A stretch of 64,000 nt of DNA from Rhodanobacteraceae bacterium ZG21-1 (GCA_021390615.1 JAJEJU010000024.1:682001-746000), one strand, 5' to 3'; positions 8,543 to 17,906 are shown, counted from the stretch's first letter. Numbers and translations: made by a program. The notes: a model not told the origin generated them from the letters alone.

Positions 8543-10042
8543 TCATTGGCGCGCCGCCAGCTTGAGCCCACGCGGCGTCAGCCAATGCTCGATGCCTTCG
8601 AAGGCGCCTTGCACCAGCAGCGCCAGCAGCGCGGCCGGTATCGCGCCCTCGAGGATCAGGCCCGGGTTGTCGAGGCGGATGCCGGTCACGATGGGCTGGC
8701 CGTAGCCGCCGGCGCCAATCAGGGCGGCCAGGGTGGCGGTGCCCACGTTGATCACCGCGGCGATCTTGATGCCAGCGAGGATCGAGCTCATCGCCAGCGG
8801 CAGTTCCACCTGGCGCAGGCGCACACCGGGCGGCAGTCCCAGCGCCGCGGCCGATTCGCGCAGCTCCGGCGCGATGCCGACCAGGCCGGCATGCGTGTTG
8901 CGTACGATCGGCAGCAGGCTGTACATGAACAGCGCGGCGATCGCCGGCCAGGTGCCGATGCCGAACAGCGGAATCATGAAGACGAACATGGCCAGCGACG
9001 GCACCGTCTGCAGCATGCCGGTAAGGCCGATCACCAGCTGACCCAGTCGGCGTCGGCGCGAGGCAAGCACGCCGAGCGGAATCGCCAGCGCCACCGCCAG
9101 CCCCAGCGAGAGCGCGACCAGCCTGAGATGTTCGAGGCTGCGCTGCAGCAGCCGCGACAGCAGGCCACCGTCGCCGTCGTGGTAGTCGCGCACGCCGAGG
9201 AAGTCCGCCGCCACCGCCGCTTCCTTCGCGCCGTGCAGCTTCACCTGCGCATTCATGCCGCGCATCGCCTCGGCCTTGATGCGGCCGGACAAGCTGCGCA
9301 GGGCCTGCAGCGCTGCGGGCGCGCTGTGCTCCAGCGCCAGCCGGTACAGATAGACCGCCTCATAGCGCGGAAAATAGCGCCGGTCGTCGTCCAGCACGCG
9401 CAGGTGGTAGTAGGGAATTTCCGCGTCGGTGCTGTACAGGTCGGTGACGTCGACGGCGCCGCTGGCCAGCGCGCGATAAGCCAGCGCATGGTCCAGGCCG
9501 CCGGTCTGGGTCTGCGGCAGGCCGTAGCGCTGGCGCAGGCCGGGCCAGCCGTCCTGGCGGTCCATGAATTCGTTCGACAGGCCCAGGCGCAGCTGCGGGT
9601 GGGAAGCGAGATCGGAGATGCGCTGGATGCCCAGCGCGTCGGCCCGATCCGCACGCATGCCGAGGGCATAGCTGTCGTCGAAGCCCAGCGAGTCGGTGAT
9701 GCCGATACCCAGCGGCTGCAGGCGGGCGCGCAGGGTCGCGATGTCCGCATCGGGGGCGACGTTCTTCAGCAGCTCGTGGCTGATCGTGCCGGTGTATTCC
9801 GGATAGACGTCGATATCGTCGTGCAGCAGGGCCTGCCACAGAATGCTGGTGCCGCCCAGCTCGCGCTGGTGCACGCTGTCGATGCCGTCCTGATGCAGGC
9901 GCGCGCGGGCCAGCTCGGCCAGCACCACCGATTCGGTGAACACCTTGGAGCCGATGCGCAGCATCGGTGCGGATCGCGCGGGCAGCGGCAGCAGCATGGC
10001 CAGGCCGGCGAGCAGGGCGAACAGACGCATCGGCAGCCTCAC
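8543..10042 (-). CDS. Osmoprotectant ABC transporter, fused substrate-binding protein and permease
   Basis: In 499 residues this gene joins two usually separate subunits. After a signal-like N-terminus comes an OpuAC/YehZ-type binding domain (about 26-280, with GSKVFTESVVLAEL, GGTSILWQAL and YPEYTGT). A membrane permease domain follows (about 300-490) with the EAA-like loop (ELRESAAALGLPPGVRLRQVELP). The fused order (binding domain first) is known for some glycine betaine/choline-type importers. The start overlaps the stop of the ATPase gene by four bases (ATGA), so translation is probably coupled. The likely substrate is a quaternary amine such as glycine betaine. Confidence 0.88.
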   Translation of the reverse strand: MRLPMRLFALLAGLAMLLPLPARSAPMLRIGSKVFTESVVLAELARARLHQDGIDSVHQRELGGTSILWQALLHDDIDVYPEYTGTISHELLKNVAPDADIATLRARLQPLGIGITDSLGFDDSYALGMRADRADALGIQRISDLASHPQLRLGLSNEFMDRQDGWPGLRQRYGLPQTQTGGLDHALAYRALASGAVDVTDLYSTDAEIPYYHLRVLDDDRRYFPRYEAVYLYRLALEHSAPAALQALRSLSGRIKAEAMRGMNAQVKLHGAKEAAVAADFLGVRDYHDGDGGLLSRLLQRSLEHLRLVALSLGLAVALAIPLGVLASRRRRLGQLVIGLTGMLQTVPSLAMFVFMIPLFGIGTWPAIAALFMYSLLPIVRNTHAGLVGIAPELRESAAALGLPPGVRLRQVELPLAMSSILAGIKIAAVINVGTATLAALIGAGGYGQPIVTGIRLDNPGLILEGAIPAALLALLVQGAFEGIEHWLTPRGLKLAARQ

Positions 10043-10806
10043 GGCGCGGCCTCTGGCAAGGGGCGCTGCGCCTCGACGAAGCGCGCCACGAACTCGTCGG
10101 CGGGGCGGTCGCGCAGTTCGGCGTAGCAGCCGTCCTGCACCACCGCGCCGCGTCGCATCAGCACCAGCCGTTCGGCGAACCAGGCGGCCTCGGCGAGGTC
10201 ATGAGTCACCAGGATCACGGTCTTGCCTAACTGCGCGAAGATCCGCTTGAGCTGGGTCTGCAGCTCGTGGCGCACGATCGGGTCGAGCGCACCCAGCGGT
10301 TCGTCCAGCAGCAAGGCGTCCGGATCGGGCATCAGCGCGCGCATCAGACCGACGCGCTGGCGTTGGCCGCCGGACAGCTCGGCGGGATAGCGCTGCAGGG
10401 CTTCCAGCGGCAGATGAGCAAGCGCGGCAAGTTCTTCCGCGCGCTGGTGGATGCGCTGCTTGTCCCAGCCCAGGTGGCGCGGCAGCAGGGCGAGGTTGCC
10501 CAGCGCGGTGAGATGCGGAAACAGCCCGCCGTCCTGGATCACGTAGCCGACGCGACGGCGCAGCGGCAGCACCTGCGACGGCTGCAAGGTTTGGCCGTCT
10601 ATCAGCACGCGGCCCTGGTCCGGCCACTCCAGCCCCAGCAGCAGGCGCAGCAGGGTGGACTTGCCCGAGCCGCTGCTGCCGATCAGCGCTACCGTGGTGC
10701 CCGCCTCGAAGGCCAGGCTGACTTCGTGCAGCGCCTGCACGCGACCGTAGCGCTTGCTGACCTTTTCTACGGCGAACGCTGCCGGAGCGCTGGCGTCAGC
10801 GTTCAA
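10039..10806 (-). CDS. Osmoprotectant ABC transporter ATP-binding subunit
   Basis: The 255-residue ATPase has Walker A GSSGSGKST (43-51), Q-loop VIQDGGLFPHL, the LSGGQRQR signature (about 144-151) and Walker B ALLLDEPLGALD (about 164-175). It also has the switch His in VTHDLAEA. It matches OpuCA/ProV-like ATPases but is short and lacks C-terminal CBS domains. It is first in the two-gene operon and overlaps the fused permease gene by four bases. It should power uptake of quaternary amines at the inner membrane. Confidence 0.9.
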   Translation of the reverse strand: MNADASAPAAFAVEKVSKRYGRVQALHEVSLAFEAGTTVALIGSSGSGKSTLLRLLLGLEWPDQGRVLIDGQTLQPSQVLPLRRRVGYVIQDGGLFPHLTALGNLALLPRHLGWDKQRIHQRAEELAALAHLPLEALQRYPAELSGGQRQRVGLMRALMPDPDALLLDEPLGALDPIVRHELQTQLKRIFAQLGKTVILVTHDLAEAAWFAERLVLMRRGAVVQDGCYAELRDRPADEFVARFVEAQRPLPEAAP

Positions 10807-11477
10807 GGCGAGGCGTCCATGCGAAATGACCTGGCTGTGTTTACCGAAATCAAGCGTCGGCGTGGTTCGTGCAGGCGAGCGGAGTGTCGTGCTTCAGGCT
10901 TGCGCCTTCGGCGAGCGCCGCCAGCGAGCATCGCCGTGGACGCCGCAGCCGCCTGGATCATTGCGGTGTGTGCGGCGGCAAGGCCGTCGATGAAGCTCCA
11001 TCCGCGCTGCTGAGTGATTCGGATCATGCGCTGGTCGTCGCCGAGGTTGCCAGTCAATATAAGCTATCCGCTGCGCGTGCTGGACGGCTGATCGCCCTGG
11101 ATCGGTCGGCATGGTCTTTTGACTTTGCCATCACGGCGAGTCCACGCGAGCCAGGCTAGGCCGGCTCGACATGCTTACGTCATTCACATAAGCGACGGTT
11201 GCGAGCCTGATTCAATGCAGTCGTCGATGAGTTTGCTGCGCCTGCCACGCATCACGCCGCATGCCATAGGTCGCCGTATATCGGCATGCAGCGGCAGGCT
11301 GTGAGCCTCGCTTTCGAATCTTGCCAGGTCGTTGCGTCTGGCGACGCTGCTCCGAAAGCGGCGGAACTCCCACTGCAAGGTGATGTGGCCGAAGGCGCGC
11401 AGATCGGCACGCGCTCGCCGATCGGCTCTTCTGGTTCTTTCCTCGCAAAGCAAGGCATCAACACGGAGTCCATCACG
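10807..11477. other. 671-bp intergenic region between divergent genes
   Basis: No reliable gene is seen. Read on the minus strand, TATATTGAC at 11052-11060 could hold a -10 element for the transporter operon, though that would leave about 240 bases of leader. A 74-codon frame (10803-11027, minus) overlaps the ATPase start by four bases, but it has no recognisable domain. Confidence 0.4.
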
Positions 11478-11825
11478 ATGGCTTTGGATCACCCCGATCC
11501 GGTCTTCGACGCGCTTTCGGCGTCGGACAAGCAGGAGTTTTATATGCGCCTTGCCTTCGACCTGACCGTAGCGGCACGCGAGCTTTACGATATCGAGCCC
11601 CGCCTTGCGCATCGGTACTTCGTAGGCCTCAACGAGGCGCAGCATCAGTTGATCCAGCACCTCCGCCATACCGCTCAGGGCGCGCCGGGGTATGACCCCG
11701 ACCGGCTCCTTTACATCGTGCTCGATAAGGCCAGGGTTTTCGGCGGTCATGCACTGGTGAGGCAATGCGCCAGGAGCGTGCTGCAGCGGATGGTCGCCGT
11801 TACCCCGGCGCTGCGGTCGATCTGA
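11478..11825 (+). CDS. Small conserved-looking protein of unknown function
   Basis: The 115-residue product is predicted to be soluble and mostly helical (DKQEFYMRLAFDLTVAA, YFVGLNEAQHQLIQHLRH), with no signal peptide or membrane segment. GGAG lies about 9 bases upstream of the ATG at 11478. The regular amphipathic helices and absence of rare residues suggest a real protein, but I do not recognise the family. It is convergent with the DUF1266 pair. Confidence 0.55.
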   Translation: MALDHPDPVFDALSASDKQEFYMRLAFDLTVAARELYDIEPRLAHRYFVGLNEAQHQLIQHLRHTAQGAPGYDPDRLLYIVLDKARVFGGHALVRQCARSVLQRMVAVTPALRSI

Positions 11826-11859
11826 TTGCAGTGCACGTAGTAGGGCTGCGATCTGCTGC

Positions 11860-12732
11860 TCAGTCCTGCGCGTACGCCGTGGCGACTGAAGGCCAGCTCA
11901 ATACCTTCCAGGGCGATGCGGGATCGTCGCGCAGGCGCTGCGCCGCCACCACGATCGACGCGGCATCGTCTTCGACGAAGGCTGCGGTGCACAGCAGATC
12001 CTTCTCGAAGCTGCTCCAGTCCGTATAGGCGGACGCGGCGGTTTGCGCCAGTCGCTCGATCTGCTCGATCGCCTGGGCCTGGTCGATATAGCCCCGGCGC
12101 ACGCCGGCGCGGTAGTAGAGCACCATCCGGCTGAGGTCGTAGGCGAGCCCATGCATGCGCTGCCAGCGCTCGGGGTGCTCCAGCAGCCCGCGGAACTGGC
12201 GCTCGCGCAGGGCATGCAGTGGGCCGTAGGTAAAGGCGAGTTCGCGCAGCCAGTCGTTCAGCGCGTCGGGGTCGGTGGCGTGGCCCAGCGCATCGCGCTG
12301 GCCGAGCAGGCGGGCGACCAGCTCGCGCATCGCGGCGATCTGGCGTCGATGGCCGCCATGGCGCAGCTCGTTCAGCTGGGTCGCCCATTCCGCGGGACCG
12401 GTGATCCGGTGGCGCGCGGCGAAGCGGGCCAGGAAGCGGGTCGCCTGCGGCGCCTCCGGCGGCAGCAGGTCGAGGCGGTCGTGGTAGAAGCCTTCGCGCT
12501 CGCAATCCAGCGCCGACAGGGCGAGCGCAGCATGCAGTGGCGTATCTGCGGGCACGCCGTGCTGGTACAACCCGGTGCGCACGTCCGCGTAGTCGATGCC
12601 GCGCGGCGCCTCCGCCTCGGCATAAGGCTGCATGCGCTTGCGACGTATCGCGCGGATGCGTTGCCCGTAGTGGAACACGATCCAGCCCAGAGCGATGCCT
12701 ACCCACAGCGCGGGATCGAGCAGCGGCTGCAT
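11860..12732 (-). CDS. DUF1266 domain protein with N-terminal membrane anchor (downstream paralogue)
   Basis: The 290-residue protein opens with one membrane helix (about 7-24, PALWVGIALGWIVFHYG). A long helical domain follows, ending in the DUF1266 pattern: GLAYDLSRMVLYYRAGVRRG, then SAYTDWSSFEKDLLCTAAF, then SPWKVLSW. Its start lies 2 bases after the stop of the upstream paralogue, so the two form a tight operon. DUF1266 has no assigned biochemical function. The anchor suggests that the domain faces the cytoplasm from the inner membrane. Confidence 0.7.
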   Translation of the reverse strand: MQPLLDPALWVGIALGWIVFHYGQRIRAIRRKRMQPYAEAEAPRGIDYADVRTGLYQHGVPADTPLHAALALSALDCEREGFYHDRLDLLPPEAPQATRFLARFAARHRITGPAEWATQLNELRHGGHRRQIAAMRELVARLLGQRDALGHATDPDALNDWLRELAFTYGPLHALRERQFRGLLEHPERWQRMHGLAYDLSRMVLYYRAGVRRGYIDQAQAIEQIERLAQTAASAYTDWSSFEKDLLCTAAFVEDDAASIVVAAQRLRDDPASPWKVLSWPSVATAYAQD

Positions 12733-12734
12733 GC

Positions 12735-13787
12735 TCAAGATTCCCGCGCAGAGGTGGGCAGCCGCTTCAGCATATCGTCCAGCGTCCGCGCAAACGGGCT
12801 GACCGTGGCGTGCGGATCGTCCTCCAGCGGGGCGATCAGTCCGGCCTGCAGCAGCGCCTGCGCGAACAGGCCTTTCGGCCGCGGCAGGGACAGGTCCCAG
12901 GCGATCAGCTTCCACGGACTGTGGCGGTCGCGCTGCAACAGCTCGACGGTGCGCCGGGTGTCGTCCTGGCTGACGCGCATGGCCGGGTCGCCACCGGTCC
13001 AGAAGGCGCGTGCGCGGGTGAACTGGTCGGCGCAGTCGAGCCAGCTGCGGTAGCTGAGTTGCAGATAGCGCGCGGGCAGCAGCACGAAGTCGCGCGCCTC
13101 CTCCTCGTCGATCAGGCTGAGGCTCAGGCCGTTCTGGCACAGCATGACGAAGCGCACCAGGTCCCAGGCGAGGAAATCCACGCTCTGGATGCCGTCCACA
13201 TTGTCGCGGGCCACCTGCAACTGCCACAGCAGTTCGCGCTGTTCCTCGTCAGCGGGATCGAGCCGGCTGCACGTTTCCCGGAACGTATCCTCGGGCAGGC
13301 TGGCCGCATGGGCGACGATCCCCTGCAGGTTTTCGCGGTGGCCTTGCAGGAATACGTTGCGCAGGGCCAGCAGCAGACTGGCGCGATCGTCGATGCCCCA
13401 GGAGCGGCGGATCGAGGCGCGCGTCTGCTCCACTGGATTGTCCAGCGACAAGCTGTCCCAGGCGTTGTCGTTGCGCACGCTGAAGACCAGCGCAGTGGCC
13501 AGCGCCCAGTGATGCGGCTCGGGGCGGAAGGTTTCCGGCGAGGACTGCCAGCGCAGGCGCAGCGGCGCCGGCCGCTTGCGGCGTCTGCGCTGGATAAGCC
13601 GGTAAGGAATGCCCAGCAGGGCGTAGATCACCGGCGAGAAGATCAAAATGGCGACCACGATGCCCATGGGACTCAGGGCAGGCGACGAGTCGGGCGACGC
13701 GATGATCGAGGCGAAGGCGGCGGCATGCGTGATGCGCACGGTTCCGGCACGCTGCCGGCCGCTGTTGCGCGGCGAGTTCCAATCCAT
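12735..13787 (-). CDS. DUF1266 domain protein with membrane anchor (upstream paralogue)
   Basis: The 350-residue protein has one membrane helix near residues 41-60 (GIVVAILIFSPVIYALLGIP), a basic stop-transfer stretch (RRRRKRP) and a helical domain. The DUF1266 core is visible in FLAWDLVRFVMLCQNGLSLS, SYRSWLDCADQFTRARAFW and SPWKLIAWDLSLP. The ATG at 13787 is chosen because GGAGGAC sits 6 bases upstream. An ATG at 13802 or 13668 is possible. It resembles the next gene in layout and motifs and probably arose by duplication. It is divergent from the M28 peptidase gene. Confidence 0.72.
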   Translation of the reverse strand: MDWNSPRNSGRQRAGTVRITHAAAFASIIASPDSSPALSPMGIVVAILIFSPVIYALLGIPYRLIQRRRRKRPAPLRLRWQSSPETFRPEPHHWALATALVFSVRNDNAWDSLSLDNPVEQTRASIRRSWGIDDRASLLLALRNVFLQGHRENLQGIVAHAASLPEDTFRETCSRLDPADEEQRELLWQLQVARDNVDGIQSVDFLAWDLVRFVMLCQNGLSLSLIDEEEARDFVLLPARYLQLSYRSWLDCADQFTRARAFWTGGDPAMRVSQDDTRRTVELLQRDRHSPWKLIAWDLSLPRPKGLFAQALLQAGLIAPLEDDPHATVSPFARTLDDMLKRLPTSARES

Positions 13788-13802
13788 GAGCAAGTCCTCC
13801 AT

Positions 13803-13916
13803 GACCGATCGCCAATATAGCCGATGTGCGGAACTCATGTCGCGCCGATCGCACATGGCGGCGATGCCTGCGACGAATCGCTTATATTGGCTGCTGCGCT
13901 CGAAGAGGACAGGCGA
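13803..13916. promoter_or_regulatory. Divergent promoter region with mirrored TATATT boxes
   Basis: GCCAATATA (13811-13819) and TATATTGGC (13883-13891) form a perfect 9-bp inverted pair. Each offers a TATATT (-10-like) hexamer pointing toward one of the two divergent genes. The plus-strand box lies 29 bases before the M28 start. No good -35 boxes are visible. The minus-strand box would sit close to the DUF1266 start, so its role is less certain. Confidence 0.4.
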
Positions 13917-16217
13917 ATGATCCGAACCACGCTGAGGCCCGGCATGTTGCTCGCCGGCTTGCTGGTCACCACCGCCGCAGCCGCCCAGGCCGGCGATGCG
14001 AAGCCCGACATGCTGGGCTTCAGCGCCGCGAGTGCGGTGAAGCAGCAGGAGCTTGAGCAGCGCTTCGATGCGCAGCTCGATCCGGCCGAACTGCGCGAGT
14101 GGCTCAAGCAGATGTCGTCGCAGCCGAACCAGGTCGGTTCGCCGCACGACAAGGCGAACGCCGAATTCATGCTGGGCAAGTTCCGCGCCTGGGGCTGGGA
14201 CGCGCATATCGAGACCTTCGACGTGCTGTATCCCACGCCGAAGCAGGAGGCGCTGGAACTGCTTGCACCGGCGCCTTACCAGGCCAGCCTGAAGGAACCG
14301 CCGGTGGACGGCGACGCGACCTCCGGCCTGGACGGTGCGCTGCCGCCGTACAACGTCTACGGCGGCGACGGCGACGTCACCGCCGAACTGATCTATGCCA
14401 ACTACGGCATGCCGGATGACTACAAGGAGCTGGCGCGCCGCGGCATCGACGTGCGCGGCAAGATCGTCATCACCCGCTACGGCGGCGGCTGGCGCGGCCT
14501 GAAGCCGAAGCTGGCCCAACAGCACGGCGCGGTCGGCTGCCTGATCTATTCGGATCCGCGCGACGACGGCTATTTCGCCGGCGATCCTTATCCGCAGGGC
14601 GGCTGGCGCCCGCCGGAGGGTGTGCAGCGTGGTTCGGTGGCCGACATGCAGATCTATCCCGGCGATCCGCTGACTCCGGGCTACGGTTCCACGCCGGGCG
14701 CCAAGCGGCTGTCGCTGGCCGAGGCGCAGACCCTGCTGAAGATTCCGGTGCTGCCGATTTCCTACGCCGACGCCACGCCTTTTCTGAAGGCCCTGGGCGG
14801 CCCGCTCGCGCCGGCGTCCTGGCGTGGCGCCCTGCCGTTCACCTATCACCTCGGTGGCGGGCCGGCCAAGGCGCATCTGCTGGTGAAGTCGGATTGGCGG
14901 CAGCAGCCGGTCTACGACGTGATCGCCACGCTGAAGGGTTCCACCGAGCCGGACCAGTGGATCGTGCGCGGCAACCACCATGACGGCTGGGTGTTCGGCG
15001 CCTGGGATCCGCTGGCCGGCAACGTCGCGCTGATGGCCGAGGCCAAGGCCATCGGCAGCCTCTACAAGCAGGGCTGGCGGCCGAAGCGCACCCTGGTCTA
15101 CGCCAGCTGGGACGGTGAGGAGCCGGGCCTGCTGGGCTCCACCGAATGGGCCGAGACGCACGCCAAGGAACTGCAGGACAAGGCCGTGCTCTACGTCAAT
15201 TCGGACACCAACGGCCGCGGCTTCCTCGATGCCGGCGGCAGCCATTCGCTGCAGCGCCTGGTCAACCAGGTCGCTGACGGCGTGATCGATCCGGAAACCC
15301 GGGTCAGCGTGCGCGAGCGCCTGCGTGCACACATGCTGATCGCCGGCACCGCCAAGGACGCCAAGCCGGAGGCGCGCGACAACGCCAAGCTGGCCGAGCA
15401 GGGTGGCGACCTGCCGATCGGCGCGCTCGGTTCGGGCTCCGACTACAGCGCCTTCCTGGAACACCTGGGCATCGCCTCGCTGGACTTCGGCTTCAGCGGC
15501 GAGGACGACAACGGTGGCATCTACCACTCGCGCTACGACTCGTTCGACCACTACGTGCGCTTCGGCGATCCGGATTTCGCCTACGGCGTGGCGCTGGCCA
15601 AGGTAGCCGGCCACGTGGTGCTGCGCACGGCCGACGCCGAGGCGCTGCCGTTGCGCTTCGGCGATTTCAGCGACACCTTGAACCGCTACGTGGACGAGCT
15701 GCACAAGCTGGTCGAGGACACCCGCAAGGACATCGAGCGGCAACATCGCCTGCTCGACCAGCATGCTTACACGCTGGCTTCCGATCCCGCGCGCCCGGTC
15801 GGTCCGCCCGAGCGCGAGCCGGACATGCCGGCGATCGAGCTGGCGCCGCTGGAGCACTCGGCCAAGTTGCTCGCGCAGAGCGCGCAGGCTTACCAGGCTG
15901 CCTACGACGCGCGTGCCGCACACGGCTTTGCCTGGCCAGCCGAGCGCGCACGCCAGGTCAATCGCATGATCGGGCGCATGGAGCAGGCGCTGACCGATCC
16001 GGCCGGTCTGCCCGGGCGGGCCTGGTTCAAGCACCTGATCTACGCGCCGGGCATGCTGACCGGCTACGGCGTGAAGACCGTGCCCGGTGTGCGCGAGGCG
16101 ATCGAGGCGCGGCGCTGGGACGAGGCCAATCGCTACGCCGCGATCACCGCGAAGACGCTGGATGGCTATCGCAATCAGCTGGACCAGTTGACTGCGCTGT
16201 TGAACAAGCAGCCCTGA
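13917..16217 (+). CDS. Exported M28 metallopeptidase, glutamate carboxypeptidase II-like
   Basis: The 766-residue protein has a signal peptide (to about residue 25), a PA-type insertion (about 150-300), a zinc peptidase domain and a C-terminal transferrin-receptor-like dimerisation domain (about 620-760). Zinc and catalytic motifs are visible: NHHDGWVFGAWDP (about 353-365), WDGEEPGLLGS (Glu-Glu near 400), NSDTNGRG (Asp near 429) and GIYHSRYDSF (His near 536). Length and domain order match GCPII/NAALADase-type exopeptidases, which release C-terminal residues from peptides. It is expected in the periplasm. The ATG at 13917 directly starts the signal peptide. Confidence 0.9.
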   Translation: MIRTTLRPGMLLAGLLVTTAAAAQAGDAKPDMLGFSAASAVKQQELEQRFDAQLDPAELREWLKQMSSQPNQVGSPHDKANAEFMLGKFRAWGWDAHIETFDVLYPTPKQEALELLAPAPYQASLKEPPVDGDATSGLDGALPPYNVYGGDGDVTAELIYANYGMPDDYKELARRGIDVRGKIVITRYGGGWRGLKPKLAQQHGAVGCLIYSDPRDDGYFAGDPYPQGGWRPPEGVQRGSVADMQIYPGDPLTPGYGSTPGAKRLSLAEAQTLLKIPVLPISYADATPFLKALGGPLAPASWRGALPFTYHLGGGPAKAHLLVKSDWRQQPVYDVIATLKGSTEPDQWIVRGNHHDGWVFGAWDPLAGNVALMAEAKAIGSLYKQGWRPKRTLVYASWDGEEPGLLGSTEWAETHAKELQDKAVLYVNSDTNGRGFLDAGGSHSLQRLVNQVADGVIDPETRVSVRERLRAHMLIAGTAKDAKPEARDNAKLAEQGGDLPIGALGSGSDYSAFLEHLGIASLDFGFSGEDDNGGIYHSRYDSFDHYVRFGDPDFAYGVALAKVAGHVVLRTADAEALPLRFGDFSDTLNRYVDELHKLVEDTRKDIERQHRLLDQHAYTLASDPARPVGPPEREPDMPAIELAPLEHSAKLLAQSAQAYQAAYDARAAHGFAWPAERARQVNRMIGRMEQALTDPAGLPGRAWFKHLIYAPGMLTGYGVKTVPGVREAIEARRWDEANRYAAITAKTLDGYRNQLDQLTALLNKQP

Positions 16218-16248
16218 GCCGCGGCAGCGATGTACGGTGCGTCGAGGC

Positions 16249-16611
16249 TCAGGCGGCCGGTGTGGCCAGCTCGTCGAGGCTGGCCAGGAAGCGCACCGCG
16301 CTGCGCTGGTTCGCCGACTCCCTGACCCAGTCGCGCAGCGCTTCGCTGGCCGCGACCTGGGCGGAGATGTCGCCGACCACGGCGAGCTTGAGCCGGTAGT
16401 TCACCGCCTTCTGTGCGATCGCGCCGGCCAGCCCGCTGCGCAGACGGAAGAAATCCGCGTGCAGGCGTTCGACCGGCAGGGCCAGCACGGTCGCACCCTG
16501 CGCCAGCGCGTCGCCGATCAGTTCGGTGGCCTGCGCTTCGCTCTCGACCGGCGCTTCGGTCGCGCTGGCCAGCCAGACTCTTTCGTTGCCGATCTCGTGC
16601 ATGCTCGCCAT
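16249..16611 (-). CDS. DUF4180 domain protein
   Basis: The 120-residue protein has the DUF4180 pattern: an N-terminal beta strand pair, LIGDALAQGATVLALPVERLH, DFFRLRSGLAGAIAQKAVNYR, KLAVVGD and the closing ALRDWVRESA. This STAS-like small domain is widespread, but its function is not established. Starts at 16611 or 16602 are equally plausible. The stop is convergent with that of the M28 peptidase gene, 31 bases away. Confidence 0.75.
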   Translation of the reverse strand: MASMHEIGNERVWLASATEAPVESEAQATELIGDALAQGATVLALPVERLHADFFRLRSGLAGAIAQKAVNYRLKLAVVGDISAQVAASEALRDWVRESANQRSAVRFLASLDELATPAA

Positions 16612-16834
16612 GATCTGTTGCTGCGTCTTCGTCGATAAGACCTTGCAGCATGGCCGGGCTGGCGCGGCAAGACAAGGCGCGGCGTTCGAATCGCCGCATC
16701 GCGCCGCAGCGCCGAGGCGAGATGCGCCGATGCGCATGGCCGATCGGCGCTGCGCGACACGCGGAATGAACCATCGAGCGCCGCTTCAGTCAGTAGTAGG
16801 TCATGGGTAGGTAACGTAGCGACGGAGGTGCAGC

Positions 16835-17680
16835 ATGAGCAGACGACAGACGCCGATCGGGCAATGGCTGGTGGCCGGCATCGTGCTGCTGGCGGCGATT
16901 GCGGCAGGCGTGTTCATCTGGCGCAAGGCGCTGCATCCCGACGAAGCTCCACCGGCACCGGTCGCCGCCGCCTCGGTCCCCGCGCCGGCTGCGGCCGCCA
17001 GCGCCGCCGCCGCGCCACCCTCGCCGCAATATCCGATCGCCGCGGACGAGCCGGCGCCGGCCGATTCCTCGCCGTTGCCCTTGCTGGAAGACAGCGACAA
17101 TCGCGTGGGCGAATCGCTGGCTGGGCTGTCCGGCGCGGACGGCCTGCGCGACTTGCTGCTGCCGCTGCAGCTGGTGCGCCATATGGTGGCCACGGTCGAT
17201 GCGCTGCCGCGGCAAGGCATCGCGGTGAGCATCCTGCCGCTGCGCACGCCCACCGGCGCCTTTGTCGCCGATGCGGGCGCGCAAGGCAGCGTGCTCAGCG
17301 AGCGCAATGCCGCGCGCTATGCGCCCTATATGCGCATCGTCGACGCCATCGACGTACACGCGCTGGCGGGCTGGTATCGGCATTACTACCCGCTGTTCCA
17401 GCAGGCTTATCGCGACCTTGGCTATCCGCAAGGTTATTTCAACGACCGCGTGATCGCCGCCATCGACAATATGCTGGCGGCGCCGTCGCCGACCGGGCCG
17501 GTCACACTGATTCGCGGCGATCACGGCTATCTGTTCGCCGATCCGAATCTGCAGGCGCTCTCGGCCGGACAGAAGCTGATGATCCGCCTGGGCCCCGAGA
17601 ACGAGGCCAAGGCCAAGGCACGCCTGCGCGAGGTTCGCGTGCTGCTGGTGCGGCGGAATATCGGCGCCTCGCGGCATTGA
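16835..17680 (+). CDS. DUF3014 domain protein with N-terminal membrane anchor
   Basis: The 281-residue protein has one membrane helix (about 11-29), an Ala/Pro-rich spacer (about 37-78) and a DUF3014 domain. The domain shows LLEDSDNRVGESL, YYPLFQQAYRDLGYP, YFNDRVIAAIDNML and the C-terminal LSAGQKLMIRLGPENEAKAKARLREVR. Type II topology puts the domain in the periplasm. The function is not known for the family. GGAGG lies about 6 bases upstream of the ATG. Confidence 0.8.
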   Translation: MSRRQTPIGQWLVAGIVLLAAIAAGVFIWRKALHPDEAPPAPVAAASVPAPAAAASAAAAPPSPQYPIAADEPAPADSSPLPLLEDSDNRVGESLAGLSGADGLRDLLLPLQLVRHMVATVDALPRQGIAVSILPLRTPTGAFVADAGAQGSVLSERNAARYAPYMRIVDAIDVHALAGWYRHYYPLFQQAYRDLGYPQGYFNDRVIAAIDNMLAAPSPTGPVTLIRGDHGYLFADPNLQALSAGQKLMIRLGPENEAKAKARLREVRVLLVRRNIGASRH

Positions 17681-17906
17681 GCTGTGCATAGGGTGGCGTC
17701 GGTGCGGCCGCGCCGGGCAGGTCGTTCGTAGTGCTCGGCTAGGCACTGGACGGCGGGCCTGCATCCAGCCCGGCGATCGCCTGAAGGCGCTGGCCATGCG
17801 CCGGCGCTGGCTTGATCGTCGCCGTATCACCGATGGTCTTGCGGCGTCGTCTCGCAGGCTCGATCCGGGCTACCATCCGGTGACCTTGTGCCATCCAGGA
17901 AACAGC

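Noticed and set aside
8156-10126. A 656-codon plus-strand frame opposite the transporter operon
   Set aside because: It starts inside the chitinase gene in another frame and is antisense to the binding-protein-permease fusion. It is rich in Gln, Arg and His with no domain.
10803-11027. A 74-codon minus-strand frame whose stop overlaps the ABC ATPase start by four bases
   Set aside because: The overlap is suggestive, but the product has no recognisable domain, is mostly Ala and Arg, and has no clear ribosome site. It may be chance.
12735-16034. A frame of about 1,100 codons on the minus strand that runs from the upstream DUF1266 gene through the whole M28 peptidase gene
   Set aside because: The part beyond 13802 is antisense to the M28 gene and has no protein-like features. 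A ribosome site at 13794-13799 supports a start at 13787.
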